From: Linyphia triangularis | Lineage: Eukaryota; Arthropoda; Arachnida; Araneae; Linyphiidae | Length of the DNA stretch: 64,000 bases | Reading direction: 5' to 3' | Assembly (NCBI GenBank): GCA_963978545.1 | Contig: OZ021723.1 | Location: forward strand, 372,001-436,000 | In this document: one piece after another, positions 1 through 8,720 of the stretch | Layout: every line of letters starts with the position of its first letter | How positions within the stretch are numbered: the stretch's first letter is position 1 | Notes under the pieces: generated by a model | The model's database searches: none | What the model was told of the DNA's origin: nothing | Seen by the model: only the letters and a program-made list of their open reading frames with translations | Program-made: the position numbers and the translations under genes

Positions 1-1
1 C

Positions 2-430
2 ATAGCCTGCACCAAACTCCGGCCGTTGATTGGGAGAAGATCCAATCTTCCACTTCATCTTAAAAGACAACTCTACCTCACCACCATTCGACCAATTCTA
101 ACCTATGCCTCCCCAGCTTGGGCAACCATCAAAAGTAGGGAAATCAAGAAACTGCAGACTTTTCAGAATAAGGTCCTCAGGCACATCGTTGATGCCACTC
201 CATTCGTCAGGAACAAGCTTATCCATCGAGACCTGAGAATGGAATCCCTGGAGCACCATCTCAACAACCTTAACATCTCCTTCTTCAAGCGAGCCACCAG
301 CGGAAACTCCATCATCTCTGACATTCTCGAGTATGAGATAATCCCTGGTGATCAGCTGCACAGACCATTTGCCGCCTTCTCCCTGTCGGATGCTGTCCTT
401 AGCAGAAAATACCGGACGAAGCCCCCTTAA
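2..430 (+). CDS. ORF2 C-terminus of auto-0 (reverse transcriptase protein), partial
   Basis: The frame is open from the left edge to a TAA. The 142 codons match the C-terminal region of the auto-1 and auto-2 ORF2 proteins: the ASPAWAT block, a QNKVLRHIVDA block and FVRNKLIHRDLR, then a short tail ending soon after a conserved AFSLSDA. This segment follows the RT palm and thumb in Jockey-type ORF2. Sequence divergence from auto-1 and auto-2 shows it is a separate element lineage, not a duplicate. No break is seen in the part present. Confidence 0.85.
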   Translation: MACTKLRPLIGRRSNLPLHLKRQLYLTTIRPILTYASPAWATIKSREIKKLQTFQNKVLRHIVDATPFVRNKLIHRDLRMESLEHHLNNLNISFFKRATSGNSIISDILEYEIIPGDQLHRPFAAFSLSDAVLSRKYRTKPP

Positions 431-559
431 GATGTCCCCAACTCTAGAGTCTACTCCCTCCTCAAGATGATCCCACACCCACCTCAAGATCCGATTTTAC
501 ACCCACCGAAAGACCGATTATACACCCACCTTTTTAAATTTATTGCAATCAACCTTTAT

Positions 560-970
560 TGTCATATCACCCTGTTCATTTTATCTCACCGTGCTCATTG
601 TTTCTCACCGTGCTCATTGTTTCTCACCGTGCCCATTGTATCTTACCGTGTACTGTCTCACCGTGTATTTTAGATTTCAAACTTACCTTCTATTCTCACA
701 TCACCTTGTTCATTGTATCTCACTGTGCTCATTGTTTCTCACCGTGTAATTGTATCTTACTGTGTACTGCTCTCACCGTGCATTTTAGATTTTATATCTC
801 AATTTACCTTATATCCCACTACCTTGTTTATCACCGTCCTCACTGTTTCTCATCGTGCCTCATAAATTTTTCATACTACTCACTGTTATTGACACTTCAA
901 ATTTTTCACTGTAACTCACCGTGTAATTGCTACTTAATATTTACATTGTAACTCATCGTGTTCCTTGTAA
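560..970 (+). repeat. Degenerate short tandem repeat in the 3' UTR of auto-0
   Basis: The unit is about 19-20 bases, best written CTCATTGTTTCTCACCGTG. It is clearest from 590 to 640 and decays in both directions, with several units changed to TATCTTACCGTG or CTCATCGTG. Three small overlapping ORFs rich in S, H and C are a by-product of the repeat and are not genes. Auto-1, auto-2 and auto-3 have unrelated repeats at the same place in their 3' UTRs. Confidence 0.8.
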
Positions 971-1171
971 CTCACCATCCTGTTGTTAAGTTTATGTTAA
1001 GTTTGTTGTTAAGTTTTCCCTCTGCCTGTGTGCATTTTTTCCTCACTGTATATTCATATACGATGTAAATTCCCCTCAATGTAAAACTCCCCTTTTGATA
1101 AAGTGGTAAAGCGCCCTCGGGCCGGCACCATGCAATAAAATGATTATTCAAGAGAAATTTTCACTCACGAT

Positions 1172-1595
1172 GTTGATGCGCTCGAAGCTGGTTGCCCCTG
1201 TGACGCTCCTGGTTCCTTCGGATATTGCTTGTTTGGCCAATTCATCGGGTATTCTGTTCTAACGGAACTGTTTATGATAACCTGAGTTTGGTTCTAGCTT
1301 GTAATTTTCTGATCACTGACGTTGCTGCTTTTCTGCTGAATTCCTGACTGGTGCTTACTACCGACGTATTGATGTTTGCTGACTAACTGAAGACACTGCT
1401 TAAGTATACCCAAACCTTAAATTCCACGGATTTTCGACAGCTGTGTTGAACTCTAAAGCGCGGCTTTGACCGTTGCTTAGGTTAGGCAGCTGTCATCCAC
1501 CCATTTCCTTGGTAAGAGGATTGGGTCGGATCTGGGTCTAATCCTGGTCCCTCAACTTATTTTTCAGGCAAAGGATTCCTTCCTCGCTTTTCCTG
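1172..1595 (-). other. H2B-antisense leader of auto-1
   Basis: Three collinear blocks match the antisense strand of the H2B gene. Bases 1186-1251 match the antisense of H2B bases 8610-8675 at 46 of 66 positions without a gap (hand count). A block near 1336 resembles CTGAATTTCCCGACTGGTG. A block near 1568 reads GCAAAGGATTCCTTCCT exactly as in the antisense of H2B. The stretches between are too diverged to align by eye. Order and orientation follow the H2B gene from its 3' end to its 5' half. Strand is given as the H2B sense direction. Confidence 0.7.
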
Positions 1596-1648
1596 TTAGG
1601 CAAATTTGTATTTAATTGTTAGTTAATTACCCTCCTTCCCCCGCGGAT

Positions 1649-3450
1649 ATGGACTTAATTTGTAATCAAATTACGGATGGGACTAAAACCCCTGTTGACG
1701 AAGCACTTGAGAACTTCGCTTTATCCATTGCAGCATTAGGAATTGAGAAATCTTCCATGAGCAAATTAGAGTTTCTACTTAATCAAATGTATGGTCTTAT
1801 TAAGAAACACATTAAGGTACATGGTTCTAATGAAATAAACACAAATGAGATAGACGATGAGGTCACTGATAGTAACACACTCTTCCTAACTCAAATTGAA
1901 ATGACGAATATAGATAATGATTCCACTTCTGAATTGGATAGTGAAACTGAGAACTCTAACCTTACCAAACCTTCTACCACTAGGAGTAACACTCAATTTC
2001 GAAAAAATGAGCTTAGCAAAGAAAAAATTCCTAAGATAACCAAACGTAAGACCCGAAAACAACCTAAGCAACAATCATCTGATTTTGATATTAACAAACA
2101 CACAGACACCAACACTGAGGACCCCACCCCTGTTCATACTGAGACTGCTACTAGCAATCAAACGGAGTATAATATTAATGATATAGATACCCAAATTGAT
2201 AGTGAAAATAATAGTAGCAAGACTAACATCTCAAAACTTCAAACTACCGACACTGAGATATCCCCGGACCAATCCGGTACACAGGGGGCGGAGCCCACCT
2301 ACAAAACTGCAGACAGCCACCAGGTCTCACTCCCTCTAGCGGAGGAACCAGGTACTTTCGACAACGACATTAATGGAGCTCCATTTTCCCGAGCTACTAA
2401 AACCACAAGCAGGACTCCCATCATTATTGAGGATCCTAAAATTAGTTGGAAGACTATTAATGATACACTAATCTCAAACCATATTAAGGGATTTGTTGGA
2501 ACAGTGCAGGGGACTTATAAATACCAAATAAAAGCACAATCTGATGAACAACATCGAATTATAACTAGATTACTAGACTCCCTTAAAATACAATATTACT
2601 CTTTTGTCCTTCCAGACGACAAAAAGACTAAAGTTGTCATAAAATCTCTTCCAGTCGACACTGATGTCGATGAATTAAAAGAAGCTCTAATTGAGGAAAA
2701 CCTCCCAGTTGAGAGTGTGAGTCAAATGTCGAGAAGAAGGCAAGGTGACATCACCAAATTACCTCTCTTCCTTGTCACCCTCCCCCGATCTGATCAGGCC
2801 AGGGCTATTCATAACTTAGATAAAATTCTTAATCTAAAAATAACTATTGAATCTTACAAAGGACGTGGTGGCGCCACTATGTGTTTTAACTGCCAAGCCT
2901 TTGGTCACACCCAAAGAGGATGTAGAAAATCTCCAAAATGCGTTAGGTGCGCTGGGGACCACCCCTCAAATCAATGTACCCTTGATAAGAATCCAAGCAC
3001 ACTCAAGTGCGCTAATTGTGGTGAGGGTCATACTGCTAATTTCCCTGGGTGCCCCATGAGACCCAAAGAACAAACCAAGAAAAACACATATAGACCTGAA
3101 ATTAATCCACAAAATTTTCCAACCATGACTAACAGACCCCAAGAAAAGGTCTACATTAATTCCAATTTGACCAGTGTACCAAACGCATGGATAAACCCCC
3201 CAAAATAAATGCTAGTGCATCACAGGACGCTCCGTCCACCTCACAAACCATGACTGCTGTACCTGATAACACAAACAACACTATTTCTGATACTCAAATT
3301 AGCATTGCTGAAGCCAGGATTGTCCTCGGGGAACTCTCTGACCTAGTTAAATGGGTGAGAGAGGCCGGCCTCGTTGACCTACTTAAAGCTTGCAAAAGCT
3401 CCTTTGATGATACTGAGAAGCCAAAATTCAACTCCCAACATGTCCAGTAG
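1649..3450 (+). pseudogene. ORF1 (Gag-like zinc-knuckle protein) of auto-1, one frameshift near the 3' end
   Basis: The N-terminal third is acidic and S/T/N-rich. A Jockey-type Gag region follows (VVIKSLPVDTD, then TKLPLFLVTLPRSDQARAIH), and then three zinc knuckles near residues 412-425 (CX2CX4HX4C), 431-443 (CX2CX3HX4C) and 454 on (CX2CX3HX6C). The protein should bind element RNA. The frame stops at 3208 just after a C6 run. A 1-base indel there would join it to the overlapping frame 3187-3450, whose product matches the C-terminus of auto-2 ORF1 (ELSDLVKWVREAGLVDLLK). ATG 1649 matches the start of auto-2 ORF1; codons before it lack an ATG. The break may be a real mutation or a homopolymer error. 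Confidence 0.85.
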
Positions 3451-6154
3451 GTCTCAAAGCTTTTATCCACTCACCATTGCATACTGGAATGCGAATGGCA
3501 TTGTTTATAAACTTGAAGAAGTCAAGAATTTTCTTTTTACCCACTCCATTGATATTTTTATGGTATCCGAAACGCATGCTAAGCCATGCAACTCCTTAAA
3601 AATCCCCAACTATAAAACATATCGCACTGATAGACTGCACCACCGTGGGGGTGGTACAGCTATCTTTGCCAGAAACTCCCTCTCTACCTCTCTTTTTCGT
3701 ACACACAATAGAGACAATATTGAAGAGACAAACATTCTACTTGAAGTCAGGGGCAGGCTGACCCACTTCTCAGCAATTTATAACCCTCCTCAGAATAAAT
3801 TCACTAAAGAACTTATAGACTTTCTTATACCAAGAGACACCCCCACCATTGCATGTGGTGACTTTAATGCAAAGAACAAAATTTGGGGCTGCAGAGCCAG
3901 CAACAAAAATGGGTTCACCCTACAAAAATGTGTTCAGAACGACACCATCCAAATTATTGCACCCCAGCAACCCACTTACTACTCACTGCTAGGACACCCT
4001 CCAGACATTCTGGATATCATTGCTACCAACACCTCACTTATTGCTCACATTGAAGTAATTAATGATCTTGACTCCGACCATCTCCCTGTTCTGGCAAAGG
4101 TAGCCAAACTGGTTAACAATGACACTGGGTCCATTCTCAAAACAGACTGGAAGCTATATCACAATATCCTCCAAACTAACCAAGACCAGCATACACCCAT
4201 GGTGTATGAAAAGGACATCGACATTGCAATTAACAAACTTAATGAGGATATTTCCTCTGCTCACATCACTGCCTCCAAACGCAAAAAAATTATCCACGAC
4301 TACATGAGGCTCCCATCTGACATCATTGATATCATTCGCTTTAGAAATAGATTACGTAAGCAATATCAAAGAACCAGGGACCCCTCCCTTAAACCTGAAC
4401 TGAACGCACTGAAAAGGGTCATAAAAGAGGCCACAAGAGAGAATAGAAACGCCAGGTGGCAAGAAAAATTGACCACCCTGGAATTCTCTGATAACTCAAT
4501 CTGGAAGTTGGCAAAAGCCCTAAAAAGAGAAAAGTCCTACCAAACCCCCCTTGAAGGTAATAATGGACCAGTATATACTGAGAATGACAAGAGTGAAGCT
4601 TTCGCTGACTCTCTGGCCATCCAATTTCAGGACAACGACACACCCAGAGATGAGGATTATGAAAGACACATTAAAAATACTGTAGAAATCTGGAAAAACT
4701 CTCAGATCCAATTCTCTATTACTCCTACCACCACTGATGAAGTGTCCCTCATCATCAAAAAACTCAAAAACCGTAAATCCCCTGGCTATGACCAAATTTC
4801 TAACAAAATGCTCAAAAGCATTCCCACTAAAACAATCCAACACATTACTGACATTCTAAATGCATGCTTAAGCATAGCATACTTCCCCTCCATTTGGAAA
4901 GAGGCCCTAGTCATTCTAATTCACAAGTCTGGCAAAGACCCCACTATTCCATCCAACTATAGACCCATAAGCTTACTCCCCAGCCTTGGCAAAATATACG
5001 AAAGAGTCATATCAAATCGCTTCTCCCCACTCATAGCACATATTCCGAAAGAGCAATTTGGTTTCATGAAAGACAGATGCACCACCAGACAACTGGTCAG
5101 AATCTTAGAATACGTAGGTGCTGCTAAACACCGCAGTGAAAGCTCTGCCATCCTCATGTTGGACGTTGCCAAGGCATTTGACAGAGTCTTTCACTGCGGA
5201 TTGATATTTAAACTCCTCTCGCTTGATATCTCAAATGACATTGTCCACCTCATCTGGAGCTACCTTGATAAAAGGTCCTTCAGAGTGAGAGTGGGCAACT
5301 CTATCTCAACTTCCAGGCAAATTAAGGCCGGGGTCCCCCAGGGGAGTATCCTGGGTCCCACTTTATATAACATCTATACATCCGACTTCCCTTCCTTTAA
5401 GGACGACCGCAATTGTTTAACTGCTTTCTATGCAGATGACACGGCCATTGTCTCCAAATCACTCAACTCTCAAACTGCACTAAAAAACCTGCAAAACAAA
5501 ATTCCCACCATTGAAGCCTGGTGCTCCAAATGGAAGATTAGTATTAATGCTGGCAAATCACAAGTTTTATGCACAGTTACTAAAAACAATCAAAAGAACA
5601 AAATTATTGGCAATGAGATCACGCTTTTTAATGAAAAAATCCCCATTGTTAATAAGGCCAAATATTTGGGTGTCACCATAAACACAAAACTTACATGGTC
5701 AGACCACATAACTAATGTGACCAAAAACACATTTGGAGTTGCCAGAAAACTCGCCCCACTTATAGGTAGGAGATCCACACTACCCCTCAATCACAAAAGG
5801 AGACTCTATCTCAGTTCAATAAGACCAGTATTCACTTATGCTTCCCCTGCATGGGCCACCTGCACAGCCAGAGATATTCATAGACTACAGGTTATCCAAA
5901 ATAAAATTCTTCGAAACATGGTAGACGCTAGTAGATATGTAAGGAATGACCTTATTCACAGGGACATGAAAATCAACACCATCGAACAACACCTAGCTGA
6001 GTTAAATATCTCCTTTTACAAAAAAGCGACTAAACCTAATTCTATAATCAATGAATGCCTGGACTATGAAATTTCTCAGATCGACACACGTAACAGACCA
6101 TACGCTGCTTTTGTGCTATCTGACGCTATAATGACCACAAGATTTAATAAGTAA
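3440..6154 (+). CDS. ORF2 of auto-1: AP endonuclease and reverse transcriptase (904 aa)
   Basis: This is the enzyme that would nick the target and copy the RNA in place. The endonuclease half shows N17 in YWNANG, E44 in SETHAKP, GDFNA at 140-144 and SDH ending at H214. The RT half shows NYRPISLLP, LMLDVAKAFDRV, GVPQGSILGP and the catalytic FYADD at 663-667. It ends in ASPAWAT and RNDLIHRD blocks, with no RNase H domain, as in the Jockey clade. The ATG overlaps the end of ORF1 by 11 bases, which suggests coupled reinitiation. No stop or frameshift is seen. Clade assignment is by motif layout only. Confidence 0.92.
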   Translation: MSSRSQSFYPLTIAYWNANGIVYKLEEVKNFLFTHSIDIFMVSETHAKPCNSLKIPNYKTYRTDRLHHRGGGTAIFARNSLSTSLFRTHNRDNIEETNILLEVRGRLTHFSAIYNPPQNKFTKELIDFLIPRDTPTIACGDFNAKNKIWGCRASNKNGFTLQKCVQNDTIQIIAPQQPTYYSLLGHPPDILDIIATNTSLIAHIEVINDLDSDHLPVLAKVAKLVNNDTGSILKTDWKLYHNILQTNQDQHTPMVYEKDIDIAINKLNEDISSAHITASKRKKIIHDYMRLPSDIIDIIRFRNRLRKQYQRTRDPSLKPELNALKRVIKEATRENRNARWQEKLTTLEFSDNSIWKLAKALKREKSYQTPLEGNNGPVYTENDKSEAFADSLAIQFQDNDTPRDEDYERHIKNTVEIWKNSQIQFSITPTTTDEVSLIIKKLKNRKSPGYDQISNKMLKSIPTKTIQHITDILNACLSIAYFPSIWKEALVILIHKSGKDPTIPSNYRPISLLPSLGKIYERVISNRFSPLIAHIPKEQFGFMKDRCTTRQLVRILEYVGAAKHRSESSAILMLDVAKAFDRVFHCGLIFKLLSLDISNDIVHLIWSYLDKRSFRVRVGNSISTSRQIKAGVPQGSILGPTLYNIYTSDFPSFKDDRNCLTAFYADDTAIVSKSLNSQTALKNLQNKIPTIEAWCSKWKISINAGKSQVLCTVTKNNQKNKIIGNEITLFNEKIPIVNKAKYLGVTINTKLTWSDHITNVTKNTFGVARKLAPLIGRRSTLPLNHKRRLYLSSIRPVFTYASPAWATCTARDIHRLQVIQNKILRNMVDASRYVRNDLIHRDMKINTIEQHLAELNISFYKKATKPNSIINECLDYEISQIDTRNRPYAAFVLSDAIMTTRFNK

Positions 6155-6277
6155 TTTATTGATCTTACTGTAAACACAAATTCTCTTACAGACAGACTTT
6201 TGTATATAGAAACGCAGGTTTCATGTAGATAGTTCATATTTAACCAATTTATTATTCTTATTATTATCTTTGACGAA

Positions 6278-6410
6278 GTAAAATCTCCGGAATTTTACGA
6301 ATTATTTTTGTACCTTAAAGGGTTTGTATTTTGTATTTAGATTGACGATGTTAAAATCTAAGGATATTTAACGAATTATTTTTGTACCAAAAAGCGTGAG
6401 CTTTTGTAAA
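6278..6410 (+). repeat. Hairpin-bearing tandem repeat in the 3' UTR of auto-1
   Basis: Two units share ACGAATTATTTTTGTACC but have different stems in front of it: GTAAAAT/ATTTTAC in the first and GTTAAA/TTTAAC in the second. The short inverted repeat after the shared block also changes (CCTTAAAGG versus AAAAGC/GCTTTT). Pairing is kept while sequence changes, which suggests an RNA structure. Confidence 0.6.
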
Positions 6411-6601
6411 TAGTTACGTATTTAACCAACTTTTCTTTTTAATTATTTCGTATTGTCCCGTCCGTCCCTCACTGTAACTTTTCATGCAATTTAGATTTTA
6501 TATTTTATGACGATCGCCCTTCGGGCGCTATTAAGACCAGTGGTAAAGTGCCTCCGGGCTGTAGCCACTTACAACCATCATCAAAGAAGAAGAAATTTTC
6601 A

Positions 6602-8270
6602 CAATTCCAATCATACATTCCCATTCATTCGAACTTAGAGTTTCGAACTAGACAGACCTGTTCTGATCGCTCTCCTACTATTTTTTTCGTATGGCTCCTC
6701 GCAAGAAGAGACTTGTTAAGCAAGTCGCAACGAAGGGCTCTGTCCCTGATGTTGTTGACGAGGCTAACGCTGATGTTGATGTTCCTGTTGATGTCCCTGC
6801 CCCAGATTTAACAACCCCTGAAAATTCCATGGAATTAACTCAACCTGACGTTGAGAGTTGTAAAATGCTGGCCCCGGCAGAAGAGGTCTTACAGTACGAA
6901 GAGGCAAACCTTGCTAACATTGATAGCCCCTCTTATGTACCTACCTGCTTTTACCTTGATTCAGATGCGGACGGGAAGAGTGCCATAAGCTTTCTGCACA
7001 AGAAGCTTCTTGAGCAAAATGGTATTCTGAACGCCCGTGTCACTAAAGATCTGATTTGCGTCACCCCTCAACAAGAGATTGACGAGGCGCTTATCTACAC
7101 CTGGCTGAAGGAACGAGAAGTTCCCTTTACGCAAAATGATCCTGGCAAACTCACTTCATTTAAAGTAGTTGTCAGGGGATTGCCTGGATCCACGTCTCCG
7201 GTGGAGATTGACGACTGGTTTGCTGCTGAGATGCCAGACTTCCAACCCAAATCAGTCATCCAGATGAGGAGAAGCCGAGGTATAAAGATGCCTCTCTTTA
7301 TCCTGGAGTTCCCCGGCCACCACCACAAAGAGAGCATTCTAACCTGGAAGATGCTGCTCTTCCTGCAGATTTCGATGGAACCTCTGAAGGGGAAACAAGC
7401 ACACGGACCCCGGCAATGCTTTAATTGTCAAAGCTGGGGCTCGCACTTGGCCTCTTCATGTTCGCTTCCCACTAGATGTCGCCACTGTGCAGCTGACCAC
7501 CGCTCCAGTGTCTGCCCGACCAAAGTTGGTCCCAAACGCTGCTGCAATTGCAACCAGGCGCATTGCAGTAGCTCACACTCCTGTCCTGCTCGCAGAAAAT
7601 TGATATTCAGAGGTAGAGAAGGCCCCTTGGTCAAGAAGGCGACCATTCCTTCTTCTGCCTCCTCTTTCAAGCAGGTGCAGAAACCCCAGTTTTTGCCTAG
7701 ACCCCTGCAACTTGCTAAGCTAAAGAAGCTTACTTACGCAGAAGCTGCGTCCCAAACCATCCCCGTGGAGAAACCTGCTGAAAAAGTCTCTTCTTGTTCA
7801 ATTGGAACCATGACTAGTAATTGTACTCTCTCCTCAGAGGATGATGTTCTTGCTGCTGAAGCCGTTTTCGCCATCCTCGACAGGGCTGCTGTTAGATTCA
7901 GCAATTTTCAAGCTTTTGTTATGGTTGCTCGAGTTACTTCATTTATCGAGCCCATCTTAGATCTCTGTTTGAAGTATCCTCAATTCAGATCTGGCAGATT
8001 CCAAAATCCGACTGTACCTGCTTAGCTCCTCCCACCTGCCATTTCCTCGTTTCCGATTGGAAGACCATCTTAGCATGCTGCTTTTTGTCAAAGAGCGTCT
8101 TGGAATTCTTCATTTGAACTGTTTTTCACCTTCTGTGCTGTCCTGTCCGTCAAGTCTTTGATTTTTGCCAATTTTGACCTTTTTAATTCCGACGATCGCC
8201 CTTCGGGCTCCACTTCGACCAGTGGTAAAGTGCCTCCGGGCTGTAGCCACTTCAAACCATCATCATAGAT
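6602..8270 (+). mobile_element. gagB1: gag-only element at the H2B start site
   Basis: It is flanked by GAAATTTTCA (6592-6601) and AAATTTTTCA (8271-8280), after which the H2B leader resumes. The leader is about 90 bases, the ORF is single, and the 3' UTR carries TGTCCTGTCCGTC (8139). The tail (CGATCGCCCTTCGGGC, CCAGTGGTAAAGTGCCTCCG, then CCACTTCAAACCATCATCA) is nearly that of auto-1. There is no endonuclease or RT, so movement needs a helper; auto-1-type machinery is the natural candidate. Confidence 0.88.
6691..8025 (+). CDS. Family B stand-alone Gag-like zinc-knuckle protein (444 aa)
   Basis: A basic start (APRKKR) is followed by an acidic region of about 70 residues, then a conserved block (SFLHKKLLEQN, VTPQQEIDEALIYTWLKE), then the Gag region VVVRGLPGSTSPVEI...MPLFILEFPG. 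Three knuckles follow: CFNCQSWGSHLASSC (CX2CX5HX4C), CRHCAADHRSSVC and CCNCNQAHCSSSHSC. The first has one more residue than that of the autonomous ORF1s. After the knuckles come a basic stretch and a TYAEAASQ motif shared with families A and C. It probably packages element RNA and could steer it to the histone locus (inference). ATG 6691 is the first in frame. The ORF is intact. Confidence 0.88.
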   Translation: MAPRKKRLVKQVATKGSVPDVVDEANADVDVPVDVPAPDLTTPENSMELTQPDVESCKMLAPAEEVLQYEEANLANIDSPSYVPTCFYLDSDADGKSAISFLHKKLLEQNGILNARVTKDLICVTPQQEIDEALIYTWLKEREVPFTQNDPGKLTSFKVVVRGLPGSTSPVEIDDWFAAEMPDFQPKSVIQMRRSRGIKMPLFILEFPGHHHKESILTWKMLLFLQISMEPLKGKQAHGPRQCFNCQSWGSHLASSCSLPTRCRHCAADHRSSVCPTKVGPKRCCNCNQAHCSSSHSCPARRKLIFRGREGPLVKKATIPSSASSFKQVQKPQFLPRPLQLAKLKKLTYAEAASQTIPVEKPAEKVSSCSIGTMTSNCTLSSEDDVLAAEAVFAILDRAAVRFSNFQAFVMVARVTSFIEPILDLCLKYPQFRSGRFQNPTVPA

Positions 8271-8308
8271 AAATTTTTCAATTCATTCTTTGACCGAGAT
8301 TGCATATC

Positions 8309-8683
8309 ATGCCACCCCAGGCTTCAGGAAAGGCTGTTAAAAAGGCGGGAAAAGCCCAAAAGGCTGTCCGTGCCGGTGACAAAAAGAAGAGGAAGAAGCG
8401 CAGGAAGGAATCCTTTGCAATTTACATTTACAAAGTTCTTAAGCAAGTTCATCCCGACACTGGCATTTCCAGCAAAGCCATGTCTATCATGAACTCTTTC
8501 GTCAACGACATCTTTGAAAGAATCGCTGCTGAATCTTCCCGTCTCGCTCACTACAACAAGCGAAGCACAATCACCAGTCGGGAAATTCAGACTGCTGTGC
8601 GACTTCTTTTGCCTGGTGAGTTGGCCAAACACGCTGTGTCTGAAGGCACCAAGGCCGTCACCAAATACACCAGCTCCAAGTAA
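8309..8683 (+). CDS. H2B: Histone H2B (124 aa), unit 1
   Basis: Core histone; it pairs with H2A in the nucleosome. It has a basic K-rich tail, then the histone fold ([73 protein letters not shown]), typical animal length. The start is ATG 8309; three upstream codons in frame begin with TTG and are leader. Intronless, with a stem-loop 22 bases after the stop, so replication-dependent. Its own leader (TTCAATTCATTCTTTGACCG) is intact, but auto-0, auto-1 and gagB1 lie between it and any TATA box, so transcription is in doubt. Confidence 0.97.
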   Translation: MPPQASGKAVKKAGKAQKAVRAGDKKKRKKRRKESFAIYIYKVLKQVHPDTGISSKAMSIMNSFVNDIFERIAAESSRLAHYNKRSTITSREIQTAVRLLLPGELAKHAVSEGTKAVTKYTSSK

Positions 8684-8704
8684 ATCACATCATTTCCATC
8701 AAAA

Positions 8705-8720
8705 GGCCCTTTTCAGGGCC
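8705..8720 (+). terminator. Histone mRNA 3' stem-loop of H2B, unit 1
   Basis: GGCCCTTTTCAGGGCC: 6-bp stem and four-base loop flanked by A runs, the canonical site bound by SLBP and cleaved without polyadenylation. Confidence 0.95.

Larger units (their letters stand above)
1..1153 (+). mobile_element. auto-0: 3' part of an autonomous H2B-site retroelement, cut by the window edge
   Basis: It holds the end of an ORF2, a repeat-rich 3' UTR of about 700 bases and a 3' tail. The tail has the architecture of the other H2B-site elements: an outer stem (GTGGT with ACCAT, one G-U) around a GCCC/GGGC hairpin. It is the only tail here with an AATAAA. It is followed directly by a copy of the H2B start-site target (GAAATTTTCA) and then by auto-1, so this is the upstream member of a head-to-tail stack. 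The 5' part and the host promoter lie outside the window. Confidence 0.85.
1164..6591 (+). mobile_element. auto-1: complete autonomous Jockey-like element at the H2B start site
   Basis: It is bounded by GAAATTTTCA on both sides (1154-1163 and 6592-6601), a variant of the H2B start-site target. Order: 5' leader with H2B-antisense blocks, ORF1, overlapping ORF2, 3' UTR with hairpin repeats, a TGTCCCGTCCGTC motif (6454), and a structured tail (CGCCCTTCGGGC, then AGTGG/CCACT around a GCC..GGC hairpin) ending in AAG repeats, not poly(A). It lies between auto-0 and gagB1 in a three-element stack before H2B. ORF1 has one frameshift; ORF2 looks intact. Confidence 0.9.

Noticed and set aside
467..951. 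Small S/H/C-rich frames in the 3' UTR of auto-0
   Set aside because: All three overlap and follow the 19-20 base repeat; no start context or homologue seen.
1098..1140. Element 3' tails as tRNA-derived (SINE-like) sequences
   Set aside because: The stem layout is not a cloverleaf, and I see no A-box or B-box promoter.
8191..8270. The CGCCCTTCGGGC hairpin as a histone-type 3' processing signal
   Set aside because: Stem and loop differ from the GGCCCTTTTCAGGGCC form in size and sequence; SLBP binding cannot be claimed.
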